A stretch of DNA of 64,000 bases, taken from contig NZ_WOTO01000020.1 of assembly GCF_010993775.1 (NCBI RefSeq), positions 1-64,000 of the forward strand, read 5' to 3'. The notes below the pieces were generated by a model. The model made no database searches. It was not told the origin of the DNA and saw only the letters and a program-made list of their open reading frames with translations. Position 1 is the first letter of the stretch; the number at the start of each line of letters is the position of its first letter. A program made the translations under genes and the position numbers. The stretch comes from Fodinicola feengrottensis (GTDB lineage Bacteria > Actinomycetota > Actinomycetes > Mycobacteriales > HKI-0501). Positions 19,930-31,359 of this stretch are shown piece after piece.

Positions 19930-22372
19930 TGCCCACCATGTCCGCACTGTCCTGGCAGCTGCGCCGGACCGTTGTGGTGTCCATCGCGGTCCTGCTGTCG
20001 GCGACCGCGCGCTCGGACCGATCTTCAACTCCATCTGGGGCTGGCTGCTGCCGGTGGTGGGCGCGATGGTGGCGGTCGCCGCGTCCGCCGCCTTCGCTCG
20101 GCTGCTCCGCGTCCCGCTGTGGCTGCAACCAGCGGTAATGGTCGTCGGGCTGGCGCTCTACGTCGTCCTCATCCTGGTACGGACCGGGAACTGGTTCGGG
20201 ATTGTCCCCACCCCGCAGAGCCTGGAGGCGCTGTCCTCGCTGGTCCGCGGCGGGGTCAGTGACGTGGTCACGCAAAGCACGCCCACCAACGCCTCGGCCG
20301 GCCTGGTCTTGCTGACCACCGTCGGCGTCGGGATGGTCGCGATCGTCGCCGACATCGTCGCGGTGGGCCTGCGCCGGCCGGCGCTCGCCGGCCTGCCGAT
20401 GCTGGCGCTCTACGCGATCCCGGTGTCGGTGACCGGCACCGGGATCCCGTGGCCGCTGTTCGTCCTCGGGGCGGGCGGCTATCTCTGGCTGATCTCCACC
20501 GACCACCGGGACCGGATCCGCGGCTGGGGCCGGATGATGCGGCCGGCCCGTACGCCGATGGACTCGACCTCCGGCGATGTCACCAACACCCCGATCGGAG
20601 CCGCCGGCCGCCGGATCGGCCTGATCGGGATCGCGGTCGCCGTGGTGATTCCGCTGCTGCTGCCCAGCCTGCCAGGCAGCAACCTGGCCGCGCTGTTCAA
20701 CGGCGGCGGCTTCGGCGGGCCCGGCGCCGGCCGGGCCACCCTGGTCAACCCGATCTCCACCCTGAAGGGCCAGCTCACCCAGCCCAGCAACAGCGAGATG
20801 CTGCAGTTGCACACCAACGAGACGAGCCAGCAGCTGCAATATCTGCGGTTGGCCACGCTCGACACCTTCACCCCGTCCGGCCCGCAGGCCGGCTGGTCCC
20901 CCGGCGACGCGAAGAGCAGCGCCCGCAACCGGGTCACAAGTGGGCCAATCGCGGCGCCCGGTGTGGACGCCAACGCCGCGCACCACACGGTGAAGAGCAG
21001 CGTGAAGATCACCGGCCTGACTGCCTCGCCGTATCTGCCGGTCTACCCGAACAGCACCAAGGTCGACATCGACGGCGACTGGCACCTCGACTCGCTGTCG
21101 GGCAACATCTTCAGCCCGTACGGCAAGACCGGCACCGCCACCTACCAGTTCACCTCCACCCACGTGGACTACGACCTGTCCGCCCTGGAGGCGGCGCCGA
21201 AGCTGCCCACCAGCGACCCGATCATGCAGCACTACGGCGCGGTGCCGGTGCTCGCGCAGGTGCAGGGCATCGTCGACCCGCTCATCCGCGGCAAGACGAC
21301 CTGGATCGACAAGGCAAACGCCATCGACCAGTATTTCCGCGGCAACGGCTTCGTCTACGACACCTCGACCAGGCCTGGCAACAGCGGCAACGATCTGGTC
21401 GACTTCCTGCAGAACAAGCGCGGCTACTGCGAGCAGTACGCCTCGGCCATGACGTACATGGCGCGGCTGGCCGGCCTGCCGGCCCGAGTCGCCGTCGGTT
21501 TCACACCCAGGGCCGCAAGATCGCCGATGGCACGTACTCGATGCACGCCCACGACGCGCACGCCTGGGTGGAGATCTACTTCAAGGGCCTGGGCTGGGTG
21601 CCTTTCGACCCGACCCCCGCCGGACCCGAACACCGTACGGACCCCGCTGCCGTGGACCCAGCCGGACGGCGGCCAGGGCGCCGCTGGCAGCACCACCCCG
21701 AACGCGGCGCCCACCGCAAGCGCCTCGACCGGCGCCGCCGGAAAGTCCCGAAGCAAGCTGGACCAGCAGCAGGACAGCGCCGACCCAGCCGCCAACGGAC
21801 TGGCACCGACCGGCCCGCCGCCGGCCCTGTGGTGGGGCCTGGGGCTGCTGCTGGCCGTGTTGCTGTGCATGCTGGTGTGCCCACGACGATGCTGCGCAGT
21901 CGCATCCGGCGCCGCCGGATGACCATCGCGAAGGCCGGCAGACCGACCACGGCCGCGCACGCCGGCTGGGACGAGGTCCTGGACACCGCGGCCGACCTGC
22001 AGTTCCCACTGGACGTCTCGGAAACACCGCGAAGCACGGCCGAACGGCTGGAATCCGAGGCGAGCCTGGACGCCGCCGGGGTCAGCGCGATCGACTTGCT
22101 GGCCAGTGCCGAGGAGCAGGCCAGATACGCGCGCCGCACGCGGCGCCGGCGCAGGGTCTGGACGAAGCGGCCGCGACCGTAGGCCGGCAGCTCAGCCGCG
22201 CGGTGTCCAAGCGTCGCCGCTGGCGAGCCGCCCTGCTGCCGGCGTCCGCGCTGGCCGCGCTGTCGGAGCCGACGAGCCGATGGAGCGAGGCGACCGCGGA
22301 ATGGGGTCTGGCGGGTACGCCACGCCGTCGGCCGCGTTTTCCGCTTCCCCAGGTCCCCCCCCTCGCGGCTGA
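19929..22372 (+). CDS. TgpA-like membrane transglutaminase-domain protein, heavily frameshifted
   Basis: An N-terminal set of about six membrane helices is followed by an extracellular transglutaminase-like domain. The catalytic Cys is in NKRGYCEQYASAM, the His in MHAHDAHAWVEIYF and the Asp in WVPFDPTP. A further membrane helix (ALWWGLGLLLAVLLCMLV) and a cytoplasmic tail follow. Frame changes are needed near 20010, 21505, 21625, 21885, 22140 and 22305, more than in any other gene here. The end at 22372, just before a hairpin, is the most likely but uncertain. The partner genes moxR and DUF58 support the identity. Confidence 0.82.
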
Positions 22373-22374
22373 CA

Positions 22375-22427
22375 CCCGCGAATGTGACGAAACAGCTCAG
22401 TTTTGTCCGTTTCGTTACATTCGCGGG
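22375..22427. terminator. Hairpin between convergent genes
   Basis: The 19-bp arms CCCGCGAATGTGACGAAAC and GTTTCGTTACATTCGCGGG pair with one G-T wobble around a 15-nt loop. It lies between the ends of the transglutaminase and amidase genes and may serve both as a terminator. Confidence 0.65.
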
Positions 22428-23833
22428 CGGTGCTGGCCGTGCTGGGTGGCTTGTTCGAAGGCATGGCCGATCTGCAGCAGGTCGAAGTCACCGTGCCAGC
22501 GGCCGACCAGCTGCAGCCCAACCGGCAGGCCATCGCGGGTGAAGCCGGCCGGTACGGACAGCGCCGGCAGGCCGGTGGCGGAGATGTCGGTGCAGGACCG
22601 CATCCAGTCCAGGTAGTGCGGGGTCGCGGTGCCGTCGATCTCGGTGGGGAACTCCAGGTCCACGTCGAAGGGCGGCAGCTGGCTGACGGGCAGGGCCAGC
22701 ACGTCGTACGAGTCGAAGAAGGCGCGCATCCGCCGGTAGAGGGTGGTCCGCTGCTCCTGTGCGGCCATGATGTCCGCGGCGGACAGTCGTCGGCCGGCCG
22801 CCACGTTCTCGACGACCGTTTGCTTGATCAGGCCAGGATGGGCGTCCACCAGCGGTCCGAGGGTGTACGCGAAGGACGCGGCCCGGAGCGTACGGAAGCA
22901 GTCGTTGGCACCAGAGAGGTCTGGGCAGTCCTCGGTGACGTGGGCGCCGAGCCGTTCGAAGACTCCGGCCGCGGCCGCGATGACGGCCCTGACCTCCGGG
23001 TCGACCGGCAGCGTGCCGCCGAGGTCGGTCGAGTAGGCCACTCGCAACCCGGCGGGGTCACGGTCCAAGGCTGCGCTGAACACCTCTCCCGGCTCCGGCA
23101 GCGAGAGCGGTGAACGGTCGTCCGGACCGGCCATCACGGACAGCCCAAAGGCGACGTCGGCGACCGTACGGGCGATCGGCCCGTCGACGGGCAGCCACGC
23201 CCACCCGAGCGCGGCTGGATAGGCCGGGACGCGGCCGGCTGACGGGCGCAGGCCGACGACGTTGCAGAAGGAGGCCGGGAACCGCAGCGAGCCACCGAAA
23301 TCGCTGCCGTCCGCGAGCGGCTGCATGCCGGTGGCGACCGCGGCCGCGGCTCCCCCGCTGCTGCCGCCGGCCGAGCGGTCCAGCGCGTACGGGTTGCGGG
23401 TCGGCCCGAAGAGCGGGTTGAAAGTGTGCGCCCCGGCGCCGAACTCCGGCACGTTCGTCTTGCCCATGCTGATCGCGCCGGCGGCCCGCAGCCGGGCCAC
23501 CACCAGGTCGTCGTGGTCCGGGATCTGGTCGGCGAACACCGGCGAGCCCAGGGTGGTCCGGATGCCGGCCGTCATGTTGGTGTCTTTATGGGCGATCGGA
23601 ACACCGTGCAGCGGGCCCAACGGTCCACCCGAAGCGGCCAGCTGGTCGGCCCGTACGGCCTGCTCCATGGCCCGATCGGCGATCAGCGTGACGATCGCGT
23701 TGACAGCCGGGTTGACTCGCTCGATGCGGCGCAGGTGCGCGTCCAGCACTTCGCGTGCGGACAGCTCACCAGCTCCGATGTCAGCAGCGAGCTGCCGGGC
23801 ACCAAGGAAAACGAGATCTTCTTCGGTAGGCAC
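22415..23833 (-). CDS. Amidase signature family enzyme
   Basis: A 472-residue intact amidase that would hydrolyse a carboxamide through the Ser-cisSer-Lys triad. Lys83 (PIAHKDT), the cis-Ser pair in SAGGSSGGA (158-159) and nucleophile Ser182 (DFGGSLRFPA) are all present. No transit or partner subunit (such as GatB or GatC) is adjacent, so this is a stand-alone amidase and not the tRNA amidotransferase. The natural substrate is unknown. The 3' end overlaps the hairpin at 22375-22427. Confidence 0.92.
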   Translation of the reverse strand: MPTEEDLVFLGARQLAADIGAGELSAREVLDAHLRRIERVNPAVNAIVTLIADRAMEQAVRADQLAASGGPLGPLHGVPIAHKDTNMTAGIRTTLGSPVFADQIPDHDDLVVARLRAAGAISMGKTNVPEFGAGAHTFNPLFGPTRNPYALDRSAGGSSGGAAAAVATGMQPLADGSDFGGSLRFPASFCNVVGLRPSAGRVPAYPAALGWAWLPVDGPIARTVADVAFGLSVMAGPDDRSPLSLPEPGEVFSAALDRDPAGLRVAYSTDLGGTLPVDPEVRAVIAAAAGVFERLGAHVTEDCPDLSGANDCFRTLRAASFAYTLGPLVDAHPGLIKQTVVENVAAGRRLSAADIMAAQEQRTTLYRRMRAFFDSYDVLALPVSQLPPFDVDLEFPTEIDGTATPHYLDWMRSCTDISATGLPALSVPAGFTRDGLPVGLQLVGRWHGDFDLLQIGHAFEQATQHGQHRPRM

Positions 23834-23839
23834 CGAAAC

Positions 23840-24238
23840 TTACGAGGTCCAGCGGTTCGGGCGGCGACGCCAGCGATCTTCCAGCCGGTCCATCAGCGAG
23901 CCGCGGCGGCGCTCGCCGCCTTCCTCGGAACTCGCACCGGGCGCCTCCAACTGGCGGTGCCGGTAGGCGCTGAGTCCGAAGACCAGGCCACCGAACATCG
24001 CGAGGAAGCCGACGGCGGCAACGATCGGCACACCCCACACGTCCGGCTTGCCGAAGATCACGCCGACACACACCAGCGCCAGCCCGACGACCGCGACGAT
24101 GCCGGCCAGCACCATCCGGCGACGGACATGGTGACGCGGATCGGCGGCGCGTACGGTCGAGGCGAACTTGGGGTCTTCGGCGACCAGCGCACGCTCGATC
24201 TGCTCGAGCAGGTGCTGTTCATGCTCGGAGAGCGGCAC
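23840..24238 (-). CDS. DUF3040 membrane protein
   Basis: A 132-residue actinobacterial protein starting at GTG 24238 with a GGAGGAG site. The N-terminal PLSEHEQHLLEQIERALVAEDPKFA is the DUF3040 signature, followed by two membrane helices and a charged Arg-rich tail. The function is unknown. It lies 6 bp upstream of the amidase and is probably cotranscribed with it. Confidence 0.88.
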   Translation of the reverse strand: MPLSEHEQHLLEQIERALVAEDPKFASTVRAADPRHHVRRRMVLAGIVAVVGLALVCVGVIFGKPDVWGVPIVAAVGFLAMFGGLVFGLSAYRHRQLEAPGASSEEGGERRRGSLMDRLEDRWRRRPNRWTS

Positions 24239-24544
24239 GGCACTCCTCCTGCGACTCGGCCACGCCCGCCAGGGCGAGGGAAGAGTATCCCCCGCCGGTT
24301 GACGGTCGATCTGTTTGCTACCTCTGAGGTACCCCGAACTGACGGCGTAGTAACAACAGTCTACGAGCACGGCGCCCGTCCGGAAAGATGGGCGCCACGG
24401 TCAAGGGTGCCATCTCTGTGAGCATCCCGTCACAGAACCGCGAGGATTGGCAGCCGTACGTCCCGATGACCTCTCGATGACCTCCCGATCCGGCCCAGCC
24501 GGGCCGGATCGGGGTCTTCCGGCGCCCCTGGAAAGATCCCGCGC
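24239..24544. other. Divergent intergenic region with a hairpin
   Basis: About 300 bp between the DUF3040 gene and the membrane protein at 24545. A perfect palindrome, GATCCGGCCC with its complement, lies at 24487-24510, 34 bp before the plus-strand start; its role is unclear. No other feature was seen. Confidence 0.5.
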
Positions 24545-26377
24545 ATGCCCGGATCACATTCTGTCGACACCGAACCCACCGCGCCCGAGCAGAAGCAGGC
24601 CGACCCGGCTCCCACCACCAGCCCCGCCGGCCGGGGCGGCTGGCTCAGTCCGGTGACCAACTGGGTGTACGGGATTCTGGTGACAGTCGTGATCCTGGCC
24701 GGCACCGCCGGCGCCGTCCGGGTCTGGCTGAGCGATCGGGGCTTTTGGAACGACGAGCTCTACATCGCCGCGAACGTCCGCGACCTCGGCGTACGCGGAC
24801 TTTTCGGCGCCCTGCGGTATTACCAGATCGCCCCGCTGGGCTGGCTGGTCACCGAGAAGAGCTTCCTGAAGGTGCTCGGTGAGAGCGAGCAGGCGCTCCG
24901 GCTGCCGGCGATGGTCGCCGCGGTGGCCACGCTCATCCTCGGGGTCGTGCTGGCCTGCCGGGCGATCGGCAGGTGGGCCGCACTGCTGACCGGGCTGCTG
25001 CTGGCCACCTCGCCGATGCTTCTGACGTACGCGGGCGAGCTGAAGCAATACACCACCGAGGCCGCGATCGCGCTGCTCGTGCTGCTGGCCGCCGACATGT
25101 ACGCGGCTGACGACCGGCAGCACCTGACCCGGCGCCGGCGGCTCATCACCTGGATCGTGATCGGCATGATCGCCGCGGTGTTCAGCTACAGCGCGATGGT
25201 CGTCATCGCGGCCGCACTCGCTGCCGTGGTGCTGCATCTCTGGATCCGCAAGCGATTCCCCGACATGAAGGCCTTCCTGCTCGGCAGCATCCCGGTCCTC
25301 GCGCTGACCGCGGTGGTCGTCTTCCGCCGCCGGATGCTGCCGCAACTGGCCGACCAGAACGGCTACTTCCCGACCGGTTTCCCGCCGGCACACTCGAACC
25401 TGCCGCAGATCATCGAGTGGCTGCCCCGGATGTGGGGCGGTTTCGTGCAGTCCCCGCTGATGTGGGGGGCGCCCGTTTTTTTGGTGCTGTTGCTGGTGAT
25501 CGGCGGGCTGGTGTCGCTGTTTCTGCTGCGGGGCCGGCTGTTGTGGGCCGCACTGTTGACCGCGGTGCTGGGCGTGGCGATCTGCGCGGCCGCCGTGCAG
25601 GGCCTGCCGGTGCAGGACCGGGTGTCGCTCTACCTGTTGGCACCAGTCGCGCTGGCCATCACGGCCTGCGTCGACGGCGCGGTCCGTGGCTGCGTACGCG
25701 CTTTCACCGCGGTGTCAGGAAAACAGGCCTCAGCAGCACAGGGTTCGGCAACACAGGGTTCGGCAACAGAGGTTTCGGCAGCACAGTGGTGGAGCCGTAC
25801 GCGGCCGATCGGCACCGCGGTCGGCGTCGTGCTCGCCATCGGTACGGTCCTGTCGCTCGGCACCACCGCCGCCATTGCCCAGCCGGCGGTCGCCGGTGCG
25901 TACAAAGAGGTCACCACTCCGCAGTATCGCGACCCGGGCCGAGACGTGCTGGCCGATGTGGCGACCCGACTGGAACCCGGCGACCGGGTCGTCGGCTATG
26001 CCTTCAGCAAGCCGCTGATCGCTTGGTACGGCCGACACTTCCACCTGCCGGTGGTGGGCCTTGCCACCCTCGGCCCGCAGAAGACCTGCCATCCCGAGAC
26101 GCTCGCGCCGATCCTCGCCGGCGCGACCCGCATCTGGTACGTACACGGCGCCCGACTTTCCACCCACCCCGACGATTTCAACGCTCGGGTGGTCGCCATG
26201 CTCGGCCAGCACGGGCACGTGGTCCAGTCCAAGCAGATCAACTCGGCGTCGGCCGCGCTGGCTTCGCCGGGATGGACGCTGATCGACGTGAAGGCCGGGC
26301 CAGACCCGCACCCGGCGACATTCCCAGCACTTCCCGACTATGCCTGCATGACTATGTTGCCGGCTCCGACTTATTAG
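24545..26377 (+). CDS. GT-C-like polytopic membrane protein (ArnT/PMT-type glycosyltransferase)
   Basis: The 610-residue product has a Pro-rich cytoplasmic start, about ten membrane helices and a C-terminal soluble domain. After the first helix comes FWNDELYIA (Asp70-Glu71), the position of the acidic catalytic pair in lipid-linked-sugar glycosyltransferases of the GT-C fold. [16 protein letters not shown] stretch follows. The donor would be a polyprenyl-phosphate sugar; donor and acceptor are unknown. A loop at about residues 397-412 is built from short QGSAT repeats encoded by 15-bp tandem repeats. The gene is intact. Confidence 0.75.
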   Translation: MPGSHSVDTEPTAPEQKQADPAPTTSPAGRGGWLSPVTNWVYGILVTVVILAGTAGAVRVWLSDRGFWNDELYIAANVRDLGVRGLFGALRYYQIAPLGWLVTEKSFLKVLGESEQALRLPAMVAAVATLILGVVLACRAIGRWAALLTGLLLATSPMLLTYAGELKQYTTEAAIALLVLLAADMYAADDRQHLTRRRRLITWIVIGMIAAVFSYSAMVVIAAALAAVVLHLWIRKRFPDMKAFLLGSIPVLALTAVVVFRRRMLPQLADQNGYFPTGFPPAHSNLPQIIEWLPRMWGGFVQSPLMWGAPVFLVLLLVIGGLVSLFLLRGRLLWAALLTAVLGVAICAAAVQGLPVQDRVSLYLLAPVALAITACVDGAVRGCVRAFTAVSGKQASAAQGSATQGSATEVSAAQWWSRTRPIGTAVGVVLAIGTVLSLGTTAAIAQPAVAGAYKEVTTPQYRDPGRDVLADVATRLEPGDRVVGYAFSKPLIAWYGRHFHLPVVGLATLGPQKTCHPETLAPILAGATRIWYVHGARLSTHPDDFNARVVAMLGQHGHVVQSKQINSASAALASPGWTLIDVKAGPDPHPATFPALPDYACMTMLPAPTY

Positions 26378-27587
26378 GCGCCTGTTTTCGCGGCACCAGG
26401 GTAGCGGGGCGGATCGCTCCGGAGCCGAACCGTTTCGCGGCGGCGTCGACGGCCTGTTCGGCGTCGCGCCAACCGTGGTCCGGGTCGCCGAACATCAACT
26501 GCTCGCTGCCGCCGGCACCGTCGCCGCCGAGGTGCTCCACTCGTACGCCGATCAGCCGAATACGCGGCTGGTCGAGCCGTAGGGCGTCGTACAGACCGCG
26601 GGCGGTCGCGTAAATCTCGTGGCCGCTGTCGGTGGACTGGTGCAACGTACGCGAGCGGGTGATCGTTTTGAAGTCGGCGAACCGGACCTTGATGCTGACC
26701 GTACGACCGGAATAGCCGCTGGAACGCAGCCGCTCGCCCACTTTTGTGGCCAGGTGCAGGATTTCCTTGTGCATCCGGCGGTGATCGGTGACGTCGATGT
26801 CGAAGGTTTCCTCGGAGCCGATGGACTTGTCGTGCTCCTCCACGGAGACCCGGCGCGGGTCGCGTCCGTTGGCCAGCTCGAAAAGATGCGCGCCGGCCGC
26901 CGCTCCGACGGTTTTCTGCAGCGTACGCAACGGCATCGCGGCCACATCGCCGACGGTTTTGCACCCTGCCCGGGTCAGGATCTCCTCGGTCCGCTGGCCA
27001 ACGCCCCACAGCGCACCAACCGGCAGCGGGTGCAGGAACTCCAGGATGGAGTTTTTCGGTACGACCAGCTTGCCGTCCGGTTTGCACAGCGAGGACGCGA
27101 GTTTCGCGATGAACTTGGTCGACGCCACCCCCACCGAGCAAGTGATGTGCTGCTGCGGCCTCGACCCGGCGGCGAATCTGCTCGGCGATGCTGGCTGGCG
27201 GTCCGAGCAGCCGGACCGCGCCGGTCACGTCCAGGAACGCCTCGTCGACGCTCAACTGTTCCACCATCGGCGTGACGTCAGCGAAAATCGCCATCACATC
27301 GCGGGACACCTCGCCGTACGCGCCGTGGCTGACCGGCAGGAAGACGGCATTGGGGCAGAGCCGGCGGGCGACCCCGGTGGGCATGGCGCTGCGTACGCCG
27401 AAAGCGCGCGCCTCGTAGCTCGCCGACGACGACACCCCCCGCGGCCGCCGGTGCCACCCACAACAACCGGTTTCCCCCGCAGCTCGGGGCGGGTGCGCAG
27501 CTCGACGGACACGAAGAAGGCGTCCATGTCGACGTGCAGAATGGTGCAGCCGGTGTCGTCGCCGACCTCGCCGGGCTTGGTCGCCAT
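26352..27587 (-). CDS. dinB: DNA polymerase IV (DinB), frameshifted
   Basis: Y-family translesion polymerase. The first segment starts [20 protein letters not shown] and has the catalytic DMDAFF. The second has [11 protein letters not shown] with the other acidic residues. The third holds the thumb and little-finger domains. Breaks lie near 27430 and 27135. The C-terminal region ends [12 protein letters not shown] without an obvious beta-clamp motif. The 3' end overlaps the convergent GT-C-like gene by 26 bp. No SOS box was found before it. Confidence 0.9.
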
Positions 27588-27616
27588 CCGCGGCAGATGC
27601 TGGCTGCGGCCCACCG

Positions 27617-28774
27617 CTAGCCGGCCCCGGAAGACACCAGCAACGGGACCAGCTGTTCGTCCGGCACCATGCCGCCGTGCAGTCCGACCAGCGAAGACTC
27701 CAATGGCTCGGCCTCGGTGGCGATCACCGCGACACCGGCGCCAGGCGCTGTCACCACGTCCCCGATCCGGGGACGCACCCGGTCGTCCACCTTCGGTCCG
27801 AACCAGCCGTCCGCGATCGCCTGGTCGCGGCTCACCACCAGCGTGTCCGGTCCGAGGACGTCGGTCCACGCGGCCAACACGTCGGCTTCCGCGCCAGGTT
27901 GCGCGTACACATGGCGGGCCCGACCCTCGCCGCCGAGCAATGCCACGCCCTCCCACAGGGCGGGCCACTCGTCGGCGTCCAGCCGGCCGGCCGGTGGCAC
28001 GTCAATCATCCCGTGGTCGGCGATCACCACCAGCGCCGCGTCCGGCGGCAAGGCCGCCCGCAGGGTGCGTACCAGCAGGTCGACCTGCGCCAACTCGGCC
28101 CGCCAGGCCTCGGACTGCCAGCCACGCATGTGGCCGGTGGTATCCAACTCCGCGAAATACGCATAGGTGAGCGCGCGGTCGGTCGGCGCTCGCGGTCGCG
28201 TCGGCGGCCCCATAAGCCAAGTCGCCGAGGCTGTACGCCGGACGGAACCGACCGCCGCGAGCGGACGCCCTGGTCAACCCACTGCCGTTGTGAAATCCAG
28301 GCCCAACGTGTGCGACGGCGAGACCGAAGCCGGCGGCGCGGGCCAGCACCGGCTCGTACGGCTGCCAGGTCAGCGGGTCGACTTCGCGGTCCCAACGCAG
28401 TGAATTCATCAGGCGGCCAGTGCCGGGGATGGCGACCTGGTAGCCCAAAACTCCATGCAGGCCTGGCGGCAGGCCGGTGCCGACCGTGGTGACGCTGGTC
28501 GCAGTGGTGGCCGGAAACGCCGTGGTGATCGACCGCCCCGCCATCGCGTTCAGGGTCGGCGCCTCGTCCAGATGCGCACGCAGCGCGTTCCAGCCGAGCC
28601 CGTCGATCAGCAGCACACATGCCCGCTTGAAGGACCCCCACCGGCTAAGGCCTGGATGCCGAGCACGTCGTCGTATCCGGGCACGCCAAGCACCGCGGCG
28701 ACCGACGGCATCACCTCGGCGAGCGAGCCGGTGCCGTACGCCGGCAGCCGTACCGCGCTCGTTTCGCTGCTCAT
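27617..28774 (-). CDS. Alkaline-phosphatase-superfamily phosphodiesterase/pyrophosphatase, frameshifted
   Basis: A type I phosphodiesterase/nucleotide pyrophosphatase-like protein. The N-terminal segment begins [20 protein letters not shown]. The second has [12 protein letters not shown] and the metal/nucleophile region [15 protein letters not shown], with Thr as the likely nucleophile. The third has [14 protein letters not shown] and IADHGMIDV, the metal-binding DHG. Breaks are near 28612 and 28205. It lies about 29 bp before dinB on the same strand, suggesting an operon with dinB and the methyltransferase. The substrate is unknown. Confidence 0.85.
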
Positions 28775-28793
28775 GTCGGGCCCATCTTCGGAC

Positions 28794-29545
28794 TCATCGT
28801 CGGGCCAGTAAATGCAACTGGGTCGCGAGGTCTCGATAGGGCAGCTGGTCGGACAGCGCCAGCTCCAGGCTCAGCAGGTCATCGGTCGGGTGCTCGATAT
28901 CGACCGTGCCGGCCACCAGGTCGGCCACCACCCTTACGCCGTGGACCTGCTCGACAGTCAGGCCGGCACCGGCCAGCAGCGCGGCGGCACTGACCGGGTC
29001 GTACCGCCGCAACGCGGTGTCTCCGCCCCGGAAAAACCTGCCATCGGCGTCCTGCAGCCCCGCGGCGGCCAGCTGGAAATGCCCGCCAATGGCCTTGGCC
29101 AACACCGCCGCGGCCCGGTTGGCCAGCACCACGCTGGCGAGCCCGCCCGGGCGCAGCACGGCCCGGATGGCCACCACCGCGGCGGCCGGATCGTCCACAT
29201 ATTCCAGCACGCTGTGGCACAACACCAGGTCAGCGGCCTGCGCTCCGACCGCGGTGATCAGCGTCGCGACATCTCCCTGCACCGCCGTCACACGGTCCGC
29301 GACGCCCCCGCGTCGATCACTCGGCGGCTGAGGGTGGCGAGCGCGTTCGGGCTCGGGTCGACCACGCTGACGTGGTGCCCCTGACAAGCCAGCGGCACCG
29401 CGAACCCGCCGCTGCCGCCGCCGACGTCGACCACCCGCAACGGCCCGTCGGCAGCGCGCCGGTCGATCTCGGCCTGCAACCCACGCCAGATCACCGCGGT
29501 GCGTACGGTGCTGCCGGCGCCCACTCGCGCCGTCTGGTCACCCAC
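28794..29545 (-). CDS. SAM-dependent class I methyltransferase, frameshifted
   Basis: Rossmann-fold methyltransferase of about 250 residues. Motif I is VVDVGGGSGGFAVPLA, followed by VSVVDPSPNALATL. After a break near 29290 (one base missing) come VTAVQGDVATL and DLVLCHSVLEYVDDP. The C-terminal part has LRPGGLASVVLANR. The fold is certain and the methyl acceptor is not. It starts at GTG 29545 and precedes the phosphodiesterase by 19 bp. Confidence 0.85.
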
Positions 29546-29698
29546 CCTGAATCACTGTCACCCCGGATCATTCGCGGTTCCTGCGGTGAACCCTTGTTTG
29601 TGAACCTTAGTGTCGAGGGCTGACAACCTGGCGGATCGACTCCGCGGGGCGGCGAAAATTCCTGGGCGTACGGTCGATCGCCAGCAATACTCGCTGAT

Positions 29699-30666
29699 AT
29701 GACCGATCTGCCGGGAGAATACGTCGACGGTGTGAGAACGCTGCTCCAGGACCAGGCCGACCGGTGGCTCGGCGAGCTGCCGGGGCACGTCAAACGGCTT
29801 CTGGACGACTGGCGGCTGACCATCGCCGACCCCGACCAGCCGCCCATGCACGGCTTGTGCGCGATCGTCCTCCCGGTGACCACCGCCGACGGCGATAAAG
29901 CCGTCCTGAAGGTCGGCATCACCGGGCCCGACAACCACCCCGAAGCCGAGGCGCTGCGCCGCTGGGGTGGGCAAGGCGCCGTACGGCTGCTCCGCGCCGC
30001 GCCCCATCATCGACGGCACCCGCGGCGTCGATCATCGTGGCCAGTGGCCAGTGGTACGGCACGAATGCGCTGCTCTTGGAGCGGCTGGACAGCTCCCGGT
30101 CGCTGGCAAGTGTCGACCATGAGCTCGGCGCGGCAGTGATCGGCGGCGGCTGCTCCGCCGGCTGGCGATCCCGGTCGGCGACGAGCCCGGCATCCTGACC
30201 CGGCAAAACGACACCGCGGCCCGCTGGGCCACCGAGTTGCCCGCACAATGGGAGCGTCTCGGCCGCCCCTGCGAGCGCGAACTCGTCGATTTCGCGGTCG
30301 CCACCTGCCAGCAGCTGCTTGTTTGAGCGGCCTTTGCTCGTACACGGTGACCTGCACCAACACAACGTTCTCGCGGCCAGCAACGACTCGTGGCTCGCGC
30401 TCGATCCGAAGGGCGTGGCGGGTGAGCCGGAATTCGATGTGCTGCCGGCGCTGCACAACCTCTGGGACGACTTGGTCGCCACCGGCAACACCCGCCGAGC
30501 GCTGCTGCGCCGGGTCGCCATCATCGTCGAAGCCGGCGACCTCGATGGCGAACGCGCCCGCCGCTGGTCTCAGGCCCGCGCCGTCGACAATCTCCTGGGT
30601 GCCGTGGAAGACGACGACTCCGACTTCGCCGAGATGTCCCATCACATCGCCAGCTGGCTTACCTGA
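29699..30666 (+). CDS. Aminoglycoside/hydroxyurea kinase-like phosphotransferase (APH(6)-type), frameshifted
   Basis: The N-terminal segment has PMHGLCAIVLPVTTADGDKA, a Lys-containing VLKVGITGPDNHPEAEALRR and GGQGAVRLLRA, the pattern of streptomycin 6-phosphotransferase-type kinases. The C-terminal segment has the catalytic loop HGDLHQHNVL and the metal-binding DPKG. The middle (about 30000-30320) is broken by several indels but reads on as LLLERLDSSRSLASV. A resistance role is only inferred, because many chromosomal members are of unknown substrate. It is divergent from the methyltransferase. Confidence 0.8.
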
Positions 30667-31359
30667 CTATTCCTCGATGGCTCCGTCGAGCCGCCGCAGG
30701 TGCCGGCGGAACGTGTACGCCGGATCAGCCGCCCGGCGAGCCAGGTAGTCATCGAAAGCCGTCTGCTGGCGCAACGTGTCGCCAGCCTTGATCCGGTCCA
30801 CCTGGTCGCGCTCGGTCCGGCAGATCTGTTGCGCGATCGCCAAAATCTCGTCGAGCCGGCCAGCGGGCACGAACAGAACTCCATCGTCGTCACCGAAAAC
30901 CACGTCGTCGCGACTCACCTCGTACGACCCGATGCGCGCTGTGGTGAGCGCGTCCGCCTCCTGCTCGTCCAGCCGCACCGGACCGGACGGATAACTGCCG
31001 TAGCTGAACACCGGGATCCCGATCTCCACCAACTCCCGGGTATCCCGATGCAGCCCCCAAATCACCACCCCGGCCACTCCGGCCGACGCCGCCTCCAGCA
31101 CCGTGAGATCCCCCGCGCAGGCCTCATCTCGCCGCCCGCCGTTGTCCACCACCAACACATCGCCTGGCTCGGCCTGCCCGTACGCCTCCAGAAACACGTC
31201 CACACTGCCGTAATGCCGCGCCGGCAACACCCGCCCAGCAAGCCGGTGCCCTCGTACGACCGCACCCATCCCAGCCGGCGCCACCCGCAACGGCACCTCC
31301 GCCCGCAAGCACGCGTCCGCCACCAGAGGCGTGGAAAGCTCGGCGAAAATCTTCAGCAT
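30667..31359 (-). CDS. RraA-like protein (dimethylmenaquinone methyltransferase/HMG aldolase family)
   Basis: A 230-residue intact RraA-fold protein. The core motif [20 protein letters not shown] is followed by [18 protein letters not shown], where the family has a conserved G-x3-D-x17-RD pattern for divalent metal and oxaloacetate-type substrates. Met 31359 gives the family-like start [20 protein letters not shown]. Members include HMG/CHA aldolases, oxaloacetate decarboxylases and RNase E inhibitors; in actinobacteria the enzymatic role is more likely. The stop abuts the kinase gene end. Confidence 0.85.
   Translation of the reverse strand: MLKIFAELSTPLVADACLRAEVPLRVAPAGMGAVVRGHRLAGRVLPARHYGSVDVFLEAYGQAEPGDVLVVDNGGRRDEACAGDLTVLEAASAGVAGVVIWGLHRDTRELVEIGIPVFSYGSYPSGPVRLDEQEADALTTARIGSYEVSRDDVVFGDDDGVLFVPAGRLDEILAIAQQICRTERDQVDRIKAGDTLRQQTAFDDYLARRAADPAYTFRRHLRRLDGAIEE

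Noticed and set aside
22403-23113. Plus-strand frame of 236 codons
   Set aside because: It is antisense to the intact amidase gene.
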